64,000 nucleotides of DNA from an uncultured Flavobacteriales bacterium (GTDB taxonomy: Bacteria; Bacteroidota; Bacteroidia; Flavobacteriales_G; Salibacteraceae). The notes under the pieces were generated by a model. That model was not told where the DNA came from and ran no database searches. It saw only the letters and a list, made by a program, of their open reading frames with translations. A program made the position numbers and the translations under genes. The stretch spans positions 1-64,000 of the forward strand of contig CAKZKD010000003.1 of assembly GCA_937121175.1 (NCBI GenBank). Direction: 5' to 3'. Shown in pieces: positions 10,001-18,680 of this stretch; positions within the stretch are counted from its first letter, which is position 1; each line of letters starts with the position of its first letter.

Positions 10001-10194
10001 TGGAAAATTATGATGGAGAAGAGTTAAGAGCAGTTGCCCAGTCAAAACTCGACGAAATTGATGCCATAGAAAACCCAAAAGAGGAAGAGCAAGAAGCACC
10101 AGAGATGGAAATTGAGTTGGAGGAATTTAATATTGATCAAGACGAAATAGACAAATTGTTTGAAGACGAGGAGGAGGAACTTGAAGATGAATAA
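7072..10194 (+). CDS. Exported TPR-repeat protein with acidic tail
   Basis: 1040 residues from a GTG; the start is fixed by a good signal peptide (residues 1-21, ending S-F-A-Q-Q) and by the lack of an ATG nearby. Nearly the whole mature protein is tetratricopeptide repeats with the usual Y-x-x-A-x-x-x-F/Y pattern (for example at residues ~27-60, 95-130 and 440-480). The last ~40 residues are strongly acidic, mostly Glu and Asp. TPR arrays of this size act as protein-binding scaffolds in the periplasm or at the outer membrane. The next gene overlaps its stop by 8 bases and encodes an outer-membrane beta-barrel-like protein, so the pair may form one envelope complex. The exact role is not known to me. 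Confidence 0.8.
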   Translation: MLKQLIFTISFVAITVVSFAQQTQLFRNPIQFYRLGLEYFDKEKFSAAQKEFEKSIDVAEFPNSEIAVNSEYMAALCAIQLFHRDAAMRLREFIRNHPESPKVKDAHFQLGIYHYRKREYKDVIKWFEEVDPYDLTVEEKYEYYFKYGYANLRIKEFEKASRAFFEIKDINNDYTTPAKYYFAHIAYTQGKDETALKEFKLLENHQKFGRIVPYYITQIYYNQKKYDELLEYAPPLYEKVIEKRKPEVARLIGEAHYYKKNYAEALPYLQTYEKEARILNNDDRYQLAYCYYKTEDYEKASKLFGRLSSLGDTIAQVSAYHLADCFMKIDQRVYARSAYKKAYELDFDKKIQEDAMFNYAQLSYELSIDPYQKSIDVFKQYIDKYPNSERIDEAYQYLLAVYLTTKNFDAALTSIDNIENKTPKLKEAYQKISYNKATSLYAERNYEPAIKYYDKSLRYKLDRKIAAMANYWRSEANYRLSNYKEAIEGYNAFIYEPAAILTPYFNEANYNVGYAYFKLEEYTNATTWFRKFTYNTEGIDSLKMNDAFLRIGDCFYVLKDYSQAIKFYEQAENVNQIEGDYALFQKSVCLGIIKDIDGKIATLEKLVSTNPNSAYIDAAYYELGRSYNIKGDNKTALARFNAVIESNSNNVYLKKSLISSGLIHYNNNENDKAVAIFKRIVNDYPTYEDTKEALAVLKSIYIERGEVDEYANLVAGLSFVEVSRSDLDSSVFDAARTKYFEGKCNEAIGTLENYLSSFNPAIFSVKANYYLADCSEKVGGVDSSLKYYESLAKLPPNEYSELALTKLSNGYFSNENYTTALGFYLDLELAATSGRTLKKAIEGQLDCATELDSNSIGEQYGTKYIAQGFNEIRYVAMAKMFAARNLLLSGDTDSAEPLFQFVTDTVTTEIGAEAKYAIAKINFDKDSLSMAESQVFELINKVPSYGYWVAKALILLSDIYVTQEDYFQAKATLNSILENYDGEELRAVAQSKLDEIDAIENPKEEEQEAPEMEIELEEFNIDQDEIDKLFEDEEEELEDE

Positions 10195-11929
10195 ATCCTT
10201 TGTTATAGCTGTAATCGCAATCCTTGCCCAGTTTTCTGGATTTGCCCAACGCTCAAATCAAGATACATTGAAGTCCGGTGATGTATATATTGTCAAGGAA
10301 TATCAGCCAAGAATTTCGGATGCATTTAAGCTTAGTGAAAATCCTAAGGTATTGGATACTGTAATCAACATTGGCCAAGATGCGACCTATAAGGTGAAAG
10401 ATGTTCAAGCTGAAACGGAATTTGTAACTGATCCAATTAAACCAGCTAAAATGAAAGGCGAACCACTGAATAAGCTCTACCGAGCCTATATGTTGTTAGG
10501 GGCTGGAAACAACCTTTCAACTCGTGGTGAGTTCGTGTTGAATTCTACTCGCTCCCGTAAATGGGATTATGGTTTAAAAGCTTGGCACCATGGTTCAAAC
10601 GGAAACGTTCCAGATCGCGGGCCTTCTAATTTTAGTGACAATACGATTGATGTGTACGGTAAAAAATTCTTTTATAATAAGATACTAAGCGCCAATTTAA
10701 ATTATGGTTTGAATACGTTGCACTACTATGGTTTTAATCCTACTATATATCCTGATGCCATTTTGGACGATAGCCTTTCGAAGGGAAGTATAGCGACGAG
10801 TTATCAAAATATAGCTCCAGAAATAAATTTTAAAACGTATTTCAAGGATTCTAACGCAGTGAATTCAGAGCTTAATTTTAAGTTTACCAACTATACCAAT
10901 AGAGCAAATTCGGTAGAAAATAATTTGCGATTGAATGCAGATTTTGACCGCTATTTTGATGATAATTTTGCGGAATTAGGCTTGTTCTTAGATTACAATC
11001 AATTTAAGTTTCAACCCCTAACAGCGGGCATTATTCCGGAGTTTGCGAACACCATTTTTGGGTTCAAACCACAAGTAACTGCTGGTCAAGACAAATGGAA
11101 AGTGACTGTTGGGATTGAAGGAAACATTAGTTCTGATACACTCTCTAATTTCTATGTGTACCCACACCTGTACGCCAAGTACGATTTAGTGGAAGGGCTA
11201 TTGATTCCTTATGCGGGATTGCAAGGCGGAATGGATAGAAATAATTATAAGTCACTGACACAAGAGAATCCGTACTTAACTGCTGTACCGGTTACCAATA
11301 ATCAGATCAATAAGATTGAAGCTTATGGTGGTATTAGAGGGCAATTCAGCTCGAACTCGTCGTATAATATTACAGCAAGCCATAGAGTGATAGATAATCT
11401 GCCTCTGTTTGTAAATAGGATTGATTCTGTTGGTGGAATTGCCGTACAAAATCAGTTTGATGTGATTTACGATAATCTACAAATCACTCAATTAACTGCA
11501 GAATTTGGCTTGCAACGCATTAATAAGTTCAACGGATTGATTCGTGGAGATTACTTCATCTACAATTTAGACAACCAAAAAGCAGCTTGGAATATGCCCG
11601 ATTTTAAAGTGACATTGAGTGGATGGTACGATATATCGGATAAATTAGTTTTTACCGCAGATGTTATCGCAGTAGGAGCTAGAAAAGCGTTTACGACCGA
11701 TGCTACTCAAGAAGATTTGGGAGGTAATGTTTACGCCAAAGAATTAGACGCTTTAGTGGACTTAAATTTAGGTGTAGAGTACTTTTTTACTAAGCGATTT
11801 TCCGCGTTTATTAGAAGTTATAATTTGGCCAATCAGAACTACCAATTTTATAATGAATACAACACCCAAGGTATTACCGTTATTGGCGGGATTTCCTATT
11901 CGTTTTGGGGTAATAGAAAAGGGAAATAA
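10187..11929 (+). CDS. Outer-membrane beta-barrel-like protein, partner of TPR protein
   Basis: 580 residues from the ATG at 10187. That ATG overlaps the preceding stop and is followed by a signal peptide ending F-A-Q. A longer frame from the TTG at 10160 would bury the signal peptide. The mature protein alternates polar and aromatic residues and ends in aromatic-rich strands (Y-x-F-x-N, S-Y-S-F-W), as outer-membrane barrels do. No TonB box or plug domain is evident. An AGGAGG-like stretch at 10168-10176, inside the acidic tail of the upstream gene, could help reinitiation. Confidence 0.7.
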   Translation: MNKSFVIAVIAILAQFSGFAQRSNQDTLKSGDVYIVKEYQPRISDAFKLSENPKVLDTVINIGQDATYKVKDVQAETEFVTDPIKPAKMKGEPLNKLYRAYMLLGAGNNLSTRGEFVLNSTRSRKWDYGLKAWHHGSNGNVPDRGPSNFSDNTIDVYGKKFFYNKILSANLNYGLNTLHYYGFNPTIYPDAILDDSLSKGSIATSYQNIAPEINFKTYFKDSNAVNSELNFKFTNYTNRANSVENNLRLNADFDRYFDDNFAELGLFLDYNQFKFQPLTAGIIPEFANTIFGFKPQVTAGQDKWKVTVGIEGNISSDTLSNFYVYPHLYAKYDLVEGLLIPYAGLQGGMDRNNYKSLTQENPYLTAVPVTNNQINKIEAYGGIRGQFSSNSSYNITASHRVIDNLPLFVNRIDSVGGIAVQNQFDVIYDNLQITQLTAEFGLQRINKFNGLIRGDYFIYNLDNQKAAWNMPDFKVTLSGWYDISDKLVFTADVIAVGARKAFTTDATQEDLGGNVYAKELDALVDLNLGVEYFFTKRFSAFIRSYNLANQNYQFYNEYNTQGITVIGGISYSFWGNRKGK

Positions 11930-12011
11930 CACCTAAAGTTTCTGTTAATTCATTGTTGATAAATACAGGGTATTTTATCTTGTAAAACCGCATTCCAACA
12001 CCCTTTAAAAA

Positions 12012-12019
12012 TACCTTTG
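12012..12019 (+). promoter_or_regulatory. -7 box TACCTTTG upstream of gyrB
   Basis: TAnnTTTG match 73 bases upstream of the gyrB ATG, in the 163-base gap between the outer-membrane protein gene and gyrB. No other feature is seen in that gap. Confidence 0.5.
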
Positions 12020-12044
12020 TGTAAAGTGGCTGTAATCCGCATAA

Positions 12045-14039
<1,995 letters not shown>

Positions 14040-14063
14040 GTAATCGATTTTTTAATTGTGTTG

Positions 14064-14098
14064 AAAACCCTTCTCAAGTTTATTGAGAGGGGTTTTTT
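14064..14098 (+). terminator. Rho-independent terminator after gyrB
   Basis: 14-bp stem (AAAACCCTTCTCAA with TTGAGAGGGGTTTT, one wobble), a 5-base loop, and a T run ending at 14098. Confidence 0.85.
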
Positions 14099-14128
14099 GT
14101 TGGGATTTGATAGTTTAAGGAACGTGTT

Positions 14129-14168
14129 GTGTAAAATGCGTTTTAATGCATTTCATAGTGTTGTACAC
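14129..14168. repeat. Small palindrome and GTTGTACAC 9-mer after the esterase gene
   Basis: AAATGC (14134-14139) pairs with GCATTT (14148-14153) across an 8-base loop. GTGTTGT occurs as a direct repeat on both sides. GTTGTACAC at 14160-14168 is the inverse of GTGTACAAC at 15327-15335, so the esterase gene lies between inverted 9-mers. Confidence 0.5.
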
Positions 14169-14172
14169 TGTT

Positions 14173-15315
14173 TTATTTCTTTTTTAACTCAATACTTTTA
14201 TTTAAGTATTTCATATTTAATTTTTCCTTGCCAATGTTTTTATAACAAATTGATAATTCTTCGTTTACGGAAATATCGTCTTTGTATTTATCGTAACAAG
14301 CCTTATAAGCATCGATAGCATCTTGCCATTTTTTTTGTGTGAAATTTGCATAAGCTGTCCATCGATATTCTCCTGAATTAGGTTCGAATTTGAATCCTAA
14401 TCGCTCGGAAGTTTTTTGGTAGTGCTCTTTTAATTTTGCCAAATTAACATCATCTGTTGGGTAAATAAAACCATACGTGCAATCTTTAAAAAGGCTTGAT
14501 AATCCATCGATTACACTGTACATATACATAGATACATGATCCTCTTTTGGGTATTTTTTGAAAGTGCTATTTATATTAGGATAATTATTCATCATATTGG
14601 AGAGTGAATCAATATTATCGAGATGATATTGAACATCTTTAATCGGTCCCTCATGGAATAATCCTGCACTTATAAAAACATTTGTTGAGAAGTCATAAGG
14701 AATTTCTTTTTTTAGATGTTGTAAAACGTCTGCGGAATTATACCATATACTTCCATCGTAAACTTGAAATGCTGAAAAAGAATTTTGAATAGGTAAAATG
14801 TAAGAGCAGAAATACCCTCCAAGCGAATGACCAACTAAAGTATTGAATCCATTGGTAGAATAATTGTCATCGATATACGGAATAATTTCTTTTTCAATGT
14901 GTTTTAAAAAAGTTAGTCCACCTCCCGTTACGGAATCGTTCATCATTCCGGTTGTATCAATATCTCCTCTACCATCAATGTTTGTACTCGTAAAGGTCAT
15001 ATCCATCTTTCTATGAGTCCAATCAATTTGTGGTATTCCAACAACTATCAATTCTGGAACTTCATCGTGATTTTGAAATAGCTCTTTAGAAAGCGCATAT
15101 GTTATGTCGAATCTTGTCTCAGCATCCAAAACATATAATGTCGAGTATTCCAAAGTAGAATCATAATTATTAGGAACTCCGATATAAATATCCCTACTTT
15201 CATTTAAAAATTTCGATTGGATAGTTACTTTTTTAACTGTGTTAAATTTAGGGGCTTGTCCAAATAATGAAAAAGTGGAGAAAAGGAATAAAATTATAAT
15301 GAACTTATCTTTCAT
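14173..15315 (-). CDS. Secreted alpha/beta-hydrolase of the esterase D/PF00756 type
   Basis: 380 residues. A signal peptide ends near L-F-G-Q-A (residue ~20). The core has Y-S-T-L-Y-V-L-D-A, a G-H-S-L-G-G nucleophile elbow with the catalytic Ser, and a late K-E-D-H that can supply the His. This is the layout of putative esterases of the enterochelin esterase/EsD group. About 90 C-terminal residues (Y-A-N-F-T-Q-K-K-W-Q-D-A-I-D-A-Y-K onward) look like one or two TPR units. The substrate cannot be told. The gene is markedly AT-rich, stands alone, and is bracketed within about 12 bases on each side by inverted copies of GTTGTACAC, so it may be an acquired cassette. Confidence 0.75.
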   Translation of the reverse strand: MKDKFIIILFLFSTFSLFGQAPKFNTVKKVTIQSKFLNESRDIYIGVPNNYDSTLEYSTLYVLDAETRFDITYALSKELFQNHDEVPELIVVGIPQIDWTHRKMDMTFTSTNIDGRGDIDTTGMMNDSVTGGGLTFLKHIEKEIIPYIDDNYSTNGFNTLVGHSLGGYFCSYILPIQNSFSAFQVYDGSIWYNSADVLQHLKKEIPYDFSTNVFISAGLFHEGPIKDVQYHLDNIDSLSNMMNNYPNINSTFKKYPKEDHVSMYMYSVIDGLSSLFKDCTYGFIYPTDDVNLAKLKEHYQKTSERLGFKFEPNSGEYRWTAYANFTQKKWQDAIDAYKACYDKYKDDISVNEELSICYKNIGKEKLNMKYLNKSIELKKK

Positions 15316-15326
15316 ATTTTTTTATT

Positions 15327-15392
15327 GTGTACAACGTTTAATGTATGGTGTCGTAGCATCCCGATGGGTGCTATGCACTATACATATTGTTG
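15327..15392. repeat. Imperfect 60-bp palindrome between accessory genes
   Basis: Starting from CAAC at 15332 and GTTG at 15389-15392, the two arms share the blocks CAAC, ATGTAT, GTG and TAGCA in the same order, with small bulges. The centre is near 15362. GTGTACAAC begins at 15327, 11 bases before the esterase start codon. The arms are asymmetric, as in integron attC sites, but the attC core consensus GTTRRRY is not matched exactly. Confidence 0.6.
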
Positions 15393-15401
15393 GTAGTAGT
15401 T

Positions 15402-15614
15402 TTAGTTACTATGCATTTCTAAAATCGTATACTCACCATCATCGTCTGGATTACCACTGATGAAGACAGTCAATGCCTGTAGAGCATCTGCTCTTGTTGG
15501 ATATTATACTTGATCGAATTGAATCGATAAATCGTAATTGTAGATTGATTGAGTTCTAGGCTCCTGAATTGCAACTTCCTGATTGAGTTGGTAAATTTTA
15601 AAGTAAGTTTTCAT
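15402..15614 (-). pseudogene. Small conserved-type protein gene interrupted by in-frame TAA
   Basis: From the ATG at 15614 the frame reads 36 codons (M-K-T-Y-F-K-I-Y-Q-L start), then TAA at 15504-15506. It then continues in the same frame for 33 codons (Y-P-T-R-A-D-A-L-Q-A-L through Y-T-I-L-E-M-H) to TAA at 15402. Both halves look protein-like, and together they give a ~70-residue protein with a K-I-Y-Q-L start and a Y-T-I-L end, a form I associate with short Bacteroidota hypothetical proteins. One base change (for example GAA or CAA to TAA) explains the break. It lies 14 bases after the preceding minus-strand gene, so it was probably the last gene of that operon. Function is unknown. Confidence 0.6.
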
Positions 15615-15628
15615 AGTTCATGATTATT

Positions 15629-16090
15629 TTAAATACGGCCTTCAATTGTGCCAATAAAGTTTATTAGTGATAAAGTTGCGGTGGAACACAAAGCTGCGTC
15701 TTTCTTTGTCGCAGTTCTTTTATGAGTTAAAACATTCGCTAAATCTAAAGTTGCTCGAGCATAACTTCTTAAAATTTTATTAGATGCTCCAGTTAATTCA
15801 ACCGCAATATATGCTTCAAGCATTCTTTTAGCATCTGTTTTACTAACTTTGATATCATCTAAAACTGGGTGTTTATCAGCAATATAGACTGCTTGTGCTA
15901 GTGTAATTATTGTTTCTCTACAAAGTAGTCCGACTACTTGAAATTGTTCTTCTTCTTTTGCACTTGACTGACGCACCCTTATTTCTTGAATGGAACGCTC
16001 AATTCTTTCCCAATCGGTTAAGTCAATTGTTACGCTAATCATTTCAGGTTCCTCATCTTCAGAGAGAGTTTGAACTAGACTATTAAACAT
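15629..16090 (-). CDS. C-terminal part of split gene, possible abortive-infection-like domain
   Basis: Up to 153 residues if translation restarts at the internal ATG at 16090; the sense codons between 16091 and 16150 (Y-G-K-W-S onward) belong to the same domain and would be lost. The sequence is helical and cytoplasmic, with W-E-R-I-E-R-S, Q-F-Q-V-V-G-L-L-C-R-E-T, D-A-K-R-M-L-E-A-Y and L-T-H-K-R-T-A-T motifs. I recognise this C-terminal domain from uncharacterised bacterial proteins, some of them in defence-rich regions. I cannot name a catalytic function. Ribosome reinitiation after the TAG would be needed for expression. Confidence 0.5.
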   Translation of the reverse strand: MFNSLVQTLSEDEEPEMISVTIDLTDWERIERSIQEIRVRQSSAKEEEQFQVVGLLCRETIITLAQAVYIADKHPVLDDIKVSKTDAKRMLEAYIAVELTGASNKILRSYARATLDLANVLTHKRTATKKDAALCSTATLSLINFIGTIEGRI

Positions 16091-16150
16091 TTCTCTTATA
16101 AAAGCTCTTCTTTCACGATAGGACTGAAATTCAGAGCTCCATTTACCATA

Positions 16151-16681
16151 CTAATCCCATAAATCATTAAATGGATTTGGATTCTGTAAATTCAGTTGTT
16201 GAAGACATTTATTTACAAGGTTATATTTACTTTTATATTCGCTTTCAACCTCCTGAATTCTTTGCACACCAGTTGATACAGAAACCATGACATTTTTGAG
16301 ATAATCAACATCTTCTATAAGTAAATCCTTAGTGCTAAGTCCTGAAAGTCTACTCCAATCTAATTTGGGATGGGCTTTAGGAATAATTCTGATATTAGAA
16401 ACTATTTCATTTTCAAAACCTCTCGTAGCAATTTCAAATCGTGAAAGTAAGTCGGCTTCTATTTTCTCAATCCTGTCTCTTATTTTTACGAATGTTTCAA
16501 TATTTGCATTTAAGTAAATCGTGAGGTAATGAGTCCCTCCATTCCAATTGTCGTATTCTGTTTCTTCAATATTAGTTTCAGAATTATTTAAAATCTCAAA
16601 TAACTCGACTTCGTTGTCCGCTTTTAATAATTCACAAACTGTATAAATGATTTTAGAAAATTCTTCTGGTTTACCTATCAT
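16151..16681 (-). CDS. N-terminal part of split gene
   Basis: 176 residues from the ATG at 16681 to the TAG at 16151. The Y-D-N-W-N-G-G-T-H-Y-L-T-I-Y-L stretch (residues ~38-52) resembles an N-terminal module I have seen ahead of effector-like domains (such as TIR) in bacterial defence proteins; this is from memory and not confirmed. The rest is mainly helical, without membrane segments. The coding sequence continues in frame beyond the stop. Upstream is an AGGTGC-GCACCT palindrome and no clear TAnnTTTG box. Confidence 0.5.
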   Translation of the reverse strand: MIGKPEEFSKIIYTVCELLKADNEVELFEILNNSETNIEETEYDNWNGGTHYLTIYLNANIETFVKIRDRIEKIEADLLSRFEIATRGFENEIVSNIRIIPKAHPKLDWSRLSGLSTKDLLIEDVDYLKNVMVSVSTGVQRIQEVESEYKSKYNLVNKCLQQLNLQNPNPFNDLWD

Positions 16682-16706
16682 TTGTTTGTTGTAATTGGCT
16701 ATAACT

Positions 16707-16723
16707 AGGTGCTATACGCACCT
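16707..16723. repeat. Perfect 6-bp palindrome AGGTGC/GCACCT
   Basis: AGGTGC (16707-16712) and GCACCT (16718-16723) flank a 5-base loop, TATAC. The centre resembles the GGGTGCTATGCAC centre of the palindrome at 15327-15392. It lies at the upstream edge of the accessory block. The remaining gap to the cupin gene (16724-16839) shows nothing I can name. Confidence 0.5.
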
Positions 16724-16839
16724 CTCTATTTGTAAACGTTTGTAAGTAACTAATTGCAGTTGTTTTGGCTAGGAAAAAGGTTGTTATTAGCATGACATAA
16801 AGTTAGTCATTCCCATAAATAGTAGAAAGGCTAAAGTCG

Positions 16840-17202
16840 TTAAATTCTGGAGTTTTTGGTTTTCGTTAGTTCCGAATCAACTGCATTCCCAGTATTCACC
16901 GTTTCTATAGGTTCAAACAGCATTACTTCAACTTCCTCTTCAGCAACCGGTTTGTGCATAGTTCCTTTAGGAATAATGGTTATTTCTCCAGGATGTAAAG
17001 TCAGTGTTTTATCTTCAAATTCGATTTTTAAAACACCAGAAAGTACTTGAAATAGTTCGTCTTCATTATCGTGTTTGTGCCAAACGAAATCGCCTTTTAA
17101 TTTGGCTAACAATACCTTTTGTCCATTGAGTTCACCTATTAATCTAGGCGACCAGTGGTCATGGAATTTTGACAACTTTTCTTTTAGGTTTATTACCTCC
17201 AT
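16840..17202 (-). CDS. Small cupin-fold protein
   Basis: 120 residues, a single cupin domain. Motif 1 is H-K-H-D-N-E-D-E-L-F-Q-V-L-S-G and gives the His, His and Glu metal ligands. Motif 2 is P-x-G-T-M-H-K-P with the last His. Such proteins bind Fe, Mn or Zn and serve as small dioxygenases, isomerases or sensors; the sequence alone does not tell which. The C-terminal ~20 residues are polar and probably disordered. It lies 14 bases after murB and most likely shares its transcript. Confidence 0.75.
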   Translation of the reverse strand: MEVINLKEKLSKFHDHWSPRLIGELNGQKVLLAKLKGDFVWHKHDNEDELFQVLSGVLKIEFEDKTLTLHPGEITIIPKGTMHKPVAEEEVEVMLFEPIETVNTGNAVDSELTKTKNSRI

Positions 17203-17216
17203 GAATAAAAAAGTAA

Positions 17217-18230
17217 CTATATAATATTCACCTCTCGTTCGAGGGTGATTCCAAACTTTTCGGTTATGTCTTCTATGATATTTTCAGATAAGTCAAAAAT
17301 CTCTTGACCTTTAGTGTTTTGGTAATTCACTAATACAAGAGCTTGTTTTTTATGAACTCCAAATCGGTCATCGAATACTTTTCCTTTCCAACCTACAGTT
17401 TCGATAAGCCACCCAGCAGGAACTTTTACTAATCCTTCACCAACATTATAATTTGGTGCGTTTGGATACTTTTTTAAAAGTTGTACGACTGTTTCTGTTG
17501 GCACAACAGGGTTTTTAAAGAAACTTCCCGCGTTTCCAATCTCAGCTGGATTGGGAAGTTTTGATTGTCGAATTCGAATTACTGCATCACTGACATTCTT
17601 AATTGTAGGGTTAGAAATTTTCATTAGCGCTAATTCTTCTTCGATTGAACCGTATGAAGTGTTTAGGTTTTGTTTTTTTGAGAGTTTAAAGGTGACGTTT
17701 AGAATAATAGCCTTGCCCTTTAATTGTTTCTTGAAAATGCTTGACCGGTATCCAAAATCGCAGGTTTTATTATCAAATACTTCAACCGAGTTATCTTCAG
17801 GCAACCAGGCTTCCAACGATTTGAAAACATCTTTTAATTCGGCGCCATAGGCGCCAATGTTTTGCATAGGAGCCGCTCCAACAGAGCCTGGAATAAGTGA
17901 CATATTTTCAACTCCAGACCAATTATTTTCTACACACCAGATTACGAAATCGTGCCATGCTTCGCCAGCGCCAACCTTTAGCCAAACATGGTCTTCGGTT
18001 TCTTTAACGATTTCTTTACCATTCAAATTAAGCTTTGTGACCAAGCCATCAAAATTTTGAGTCAACAAGATGTTACTTCCACCTCCGAGAGGGAGCTTGT
18101 TCTCGTTTTTAAAATGAGCGTACAATTCTTGAATTTCTGCTAAGGATGTCACAATTGCAAAGAGTTTTGCTGAAGCATCAATTCCAAAAGTATTGTACGA
18201 TTTTAGAGAAGCAGATTTTAGAATATCCAT
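17217..18230 (-). CDS. murB: UDP-N-acetylmuramate dehydrogenase
   Basis: 337 residues, the size of type I MurB (E. coli type). FAD-binding motifs G-G-G-S-N-I-L-L and I-P-G-S-V-G-A-A-P-x-Q-N-I-G-A-Y-G are present. G-N-A-G-S-F-F-K-N-P carries the catalytic Ser, and the C-terminal E-x-E-V near the end is in the right place for the catalytic Glu. It reduces UDP-GlcNAc-enolpyruvate to UDP-MurNAc with NADPH in the cytoplasm, the second committed step of peptidoglycan synthesis. A TACCTTCG sequence (minus strand, 18249-18256) about 18 bases upstream may be its -7 box. Confidence 0.95.
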   Translation of the reverse strand: MDILKSASLKSYNTFGIDASAKLFAIVTSLAEIQELYAHFKNENKLPLGGGSNILLTQNFDGLVTKLNLNGKEIVKETEDHVWLKVGAGEAWHDFVIWCVENNWSGVENMSLIPGSVGAAPMQNIGAYGAELKDVFKSLEAWLPEDNSVEVFDNKTCDFGYRSSIFKKQLKGKAIILNVTFKLSKKQNLNTSYGSIEEELALMKISNPTIKNVSDAVIRIRQSKLPNPAEIGNAGSFFKNPVVPTETVVQLLKKYPNAPNYNVGEGLVKVPAGWLIETVGWKGKVFDDRFGVHKKQALVLVNYQNTKGQEIFDLSENIIEDITEKFGITLEREVNII

Positions 18231-18678
18231 AACGATTGAGCCTAAAAACGAAGGTAGAATTATGCTTAGTGAAGGTATGCTTCCAAAGAAGGATTTATTA
18301 TCCTGTGCTTGTTTATAAAATTTGTGCAGATTTTTTACAGGATTTGGGGGTATATGCTGAAATAGAAATCCTACAATCTATGTATTTTATGTCGAGCCTA
18401 GGTCTTATTTTGGACTATAAGTAATCAGAATTGGACTAGGATTGACATTAAAATAGAGCAAGCTAAAATTGAGAAAAACAACTAGTAAAACCGAGAAGTT
18501 GAGAGCTTTGCTCGAAAATCACTCGGCTGCACTTGTTGTTTTCAAAAAAGTAGCGACGGTTTATTTTAGGTCAAGAGTTTTTTCTTTGGAACTTTTCTTT
18601 TTTGAGGGAAAAAAGAAAGTGGAGCAAAGGGCTTACACCATTTGGCAAATAAAAAAGTTGATTTCTTAAATCAATTTT
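18231..18678. other. Intergenic stretch of 448 bases between murB and rsgA
   Basis: Apart from the possible murB promoter, a doubtful small plus-strand reading frame (18469-18669) and a hairpin at its end, nothing recognisable is present. An open frame at 18236-18424 starts with TTG, has no family resemblance and is not reported as a gene. Confidence 0.5.
18469..18669 (+). CDS. Doubtful small protein, 66 residues
   Basis: Begins at a TTG, the only usable start after an in-frame stop at 18454. The sequence is basic and amphipathic (K-T-E-K-L-R-A-L-L-E-N-H at the start, R-A-Y-T-I-W-Q-I-K-K-L-I at the end), and that ending reads like a real small protein. A bidirectional terminator-like hairpin overlaps its last codons, which fits a gene converging on rsgA but could serve rsgA alone. 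No family is recognised. Confidence 0.4.
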   Translation: MRKTTSKTEKLRALLENHSAALVVFKKVATVYFRSRVFSLELFFFEGKKKVEQRAYTIWQIKKLIS

Positions 18679-18680
18679 TT
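18652..18680. terminator. Bidirectional hairpin at the 3' end of rsgA
   Basis: AAAAAGTTGATTT pairs with AAATCAATTTTT across a short loop, giving A/T runs on both sides. It reaches the rsgA stop codon and could end transcripts from either strand. Confidence 0.55.

Larger units (their letters stand above)
15629..16681 (-). pseudogene. ~350-codon gene split by in-frame TAG (probable TGG mutation)
   Basis: Two reading frames on the minus strand (16681-16151 and 16090-15629) are in the same frame and are separated only by TAG at 16151-16153 and 20 sense codons. Reading through gives L-W-D-stop-Y-G-K-W-S, with no other stop in 350 codons. Related full-length proteins, as I remember them, have an L-W-x-W-Y-x-x-W-S segment here, so TAG most likely replaced a Trp TGG codon. 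The joined product would have an N-terminal domain and a helical C-terminal domain with L-L-C-R-E and H-K-R-T-A-T motifs. Whether the parts still work as two proteins is open. Confidence 0.65.

Noticed and set aside
14058-14318. Plus-strand open frame of 86 codons
   Set aside because: It starts inside the gyrB terminator and runs antisense into the esterase gene.
14129-15392. Insertion sequence or MITE around the esterase gene
   Set aside because: The inverted 9-mers are short and no transposase or target-site duplication could be identified.
16151-16153. TAG as a programmed pyrrolysine codon
   Set aside because: No Pyl genes are visible, the site fits a Trp in related proteins, and the other broken gene uses TAA.
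18236-18424. Plus-strand open frame of 62 codons upstream of rsgA
   Set aside because: TTG start, no recognisable pattern and no promoter or ribosome-binding support.
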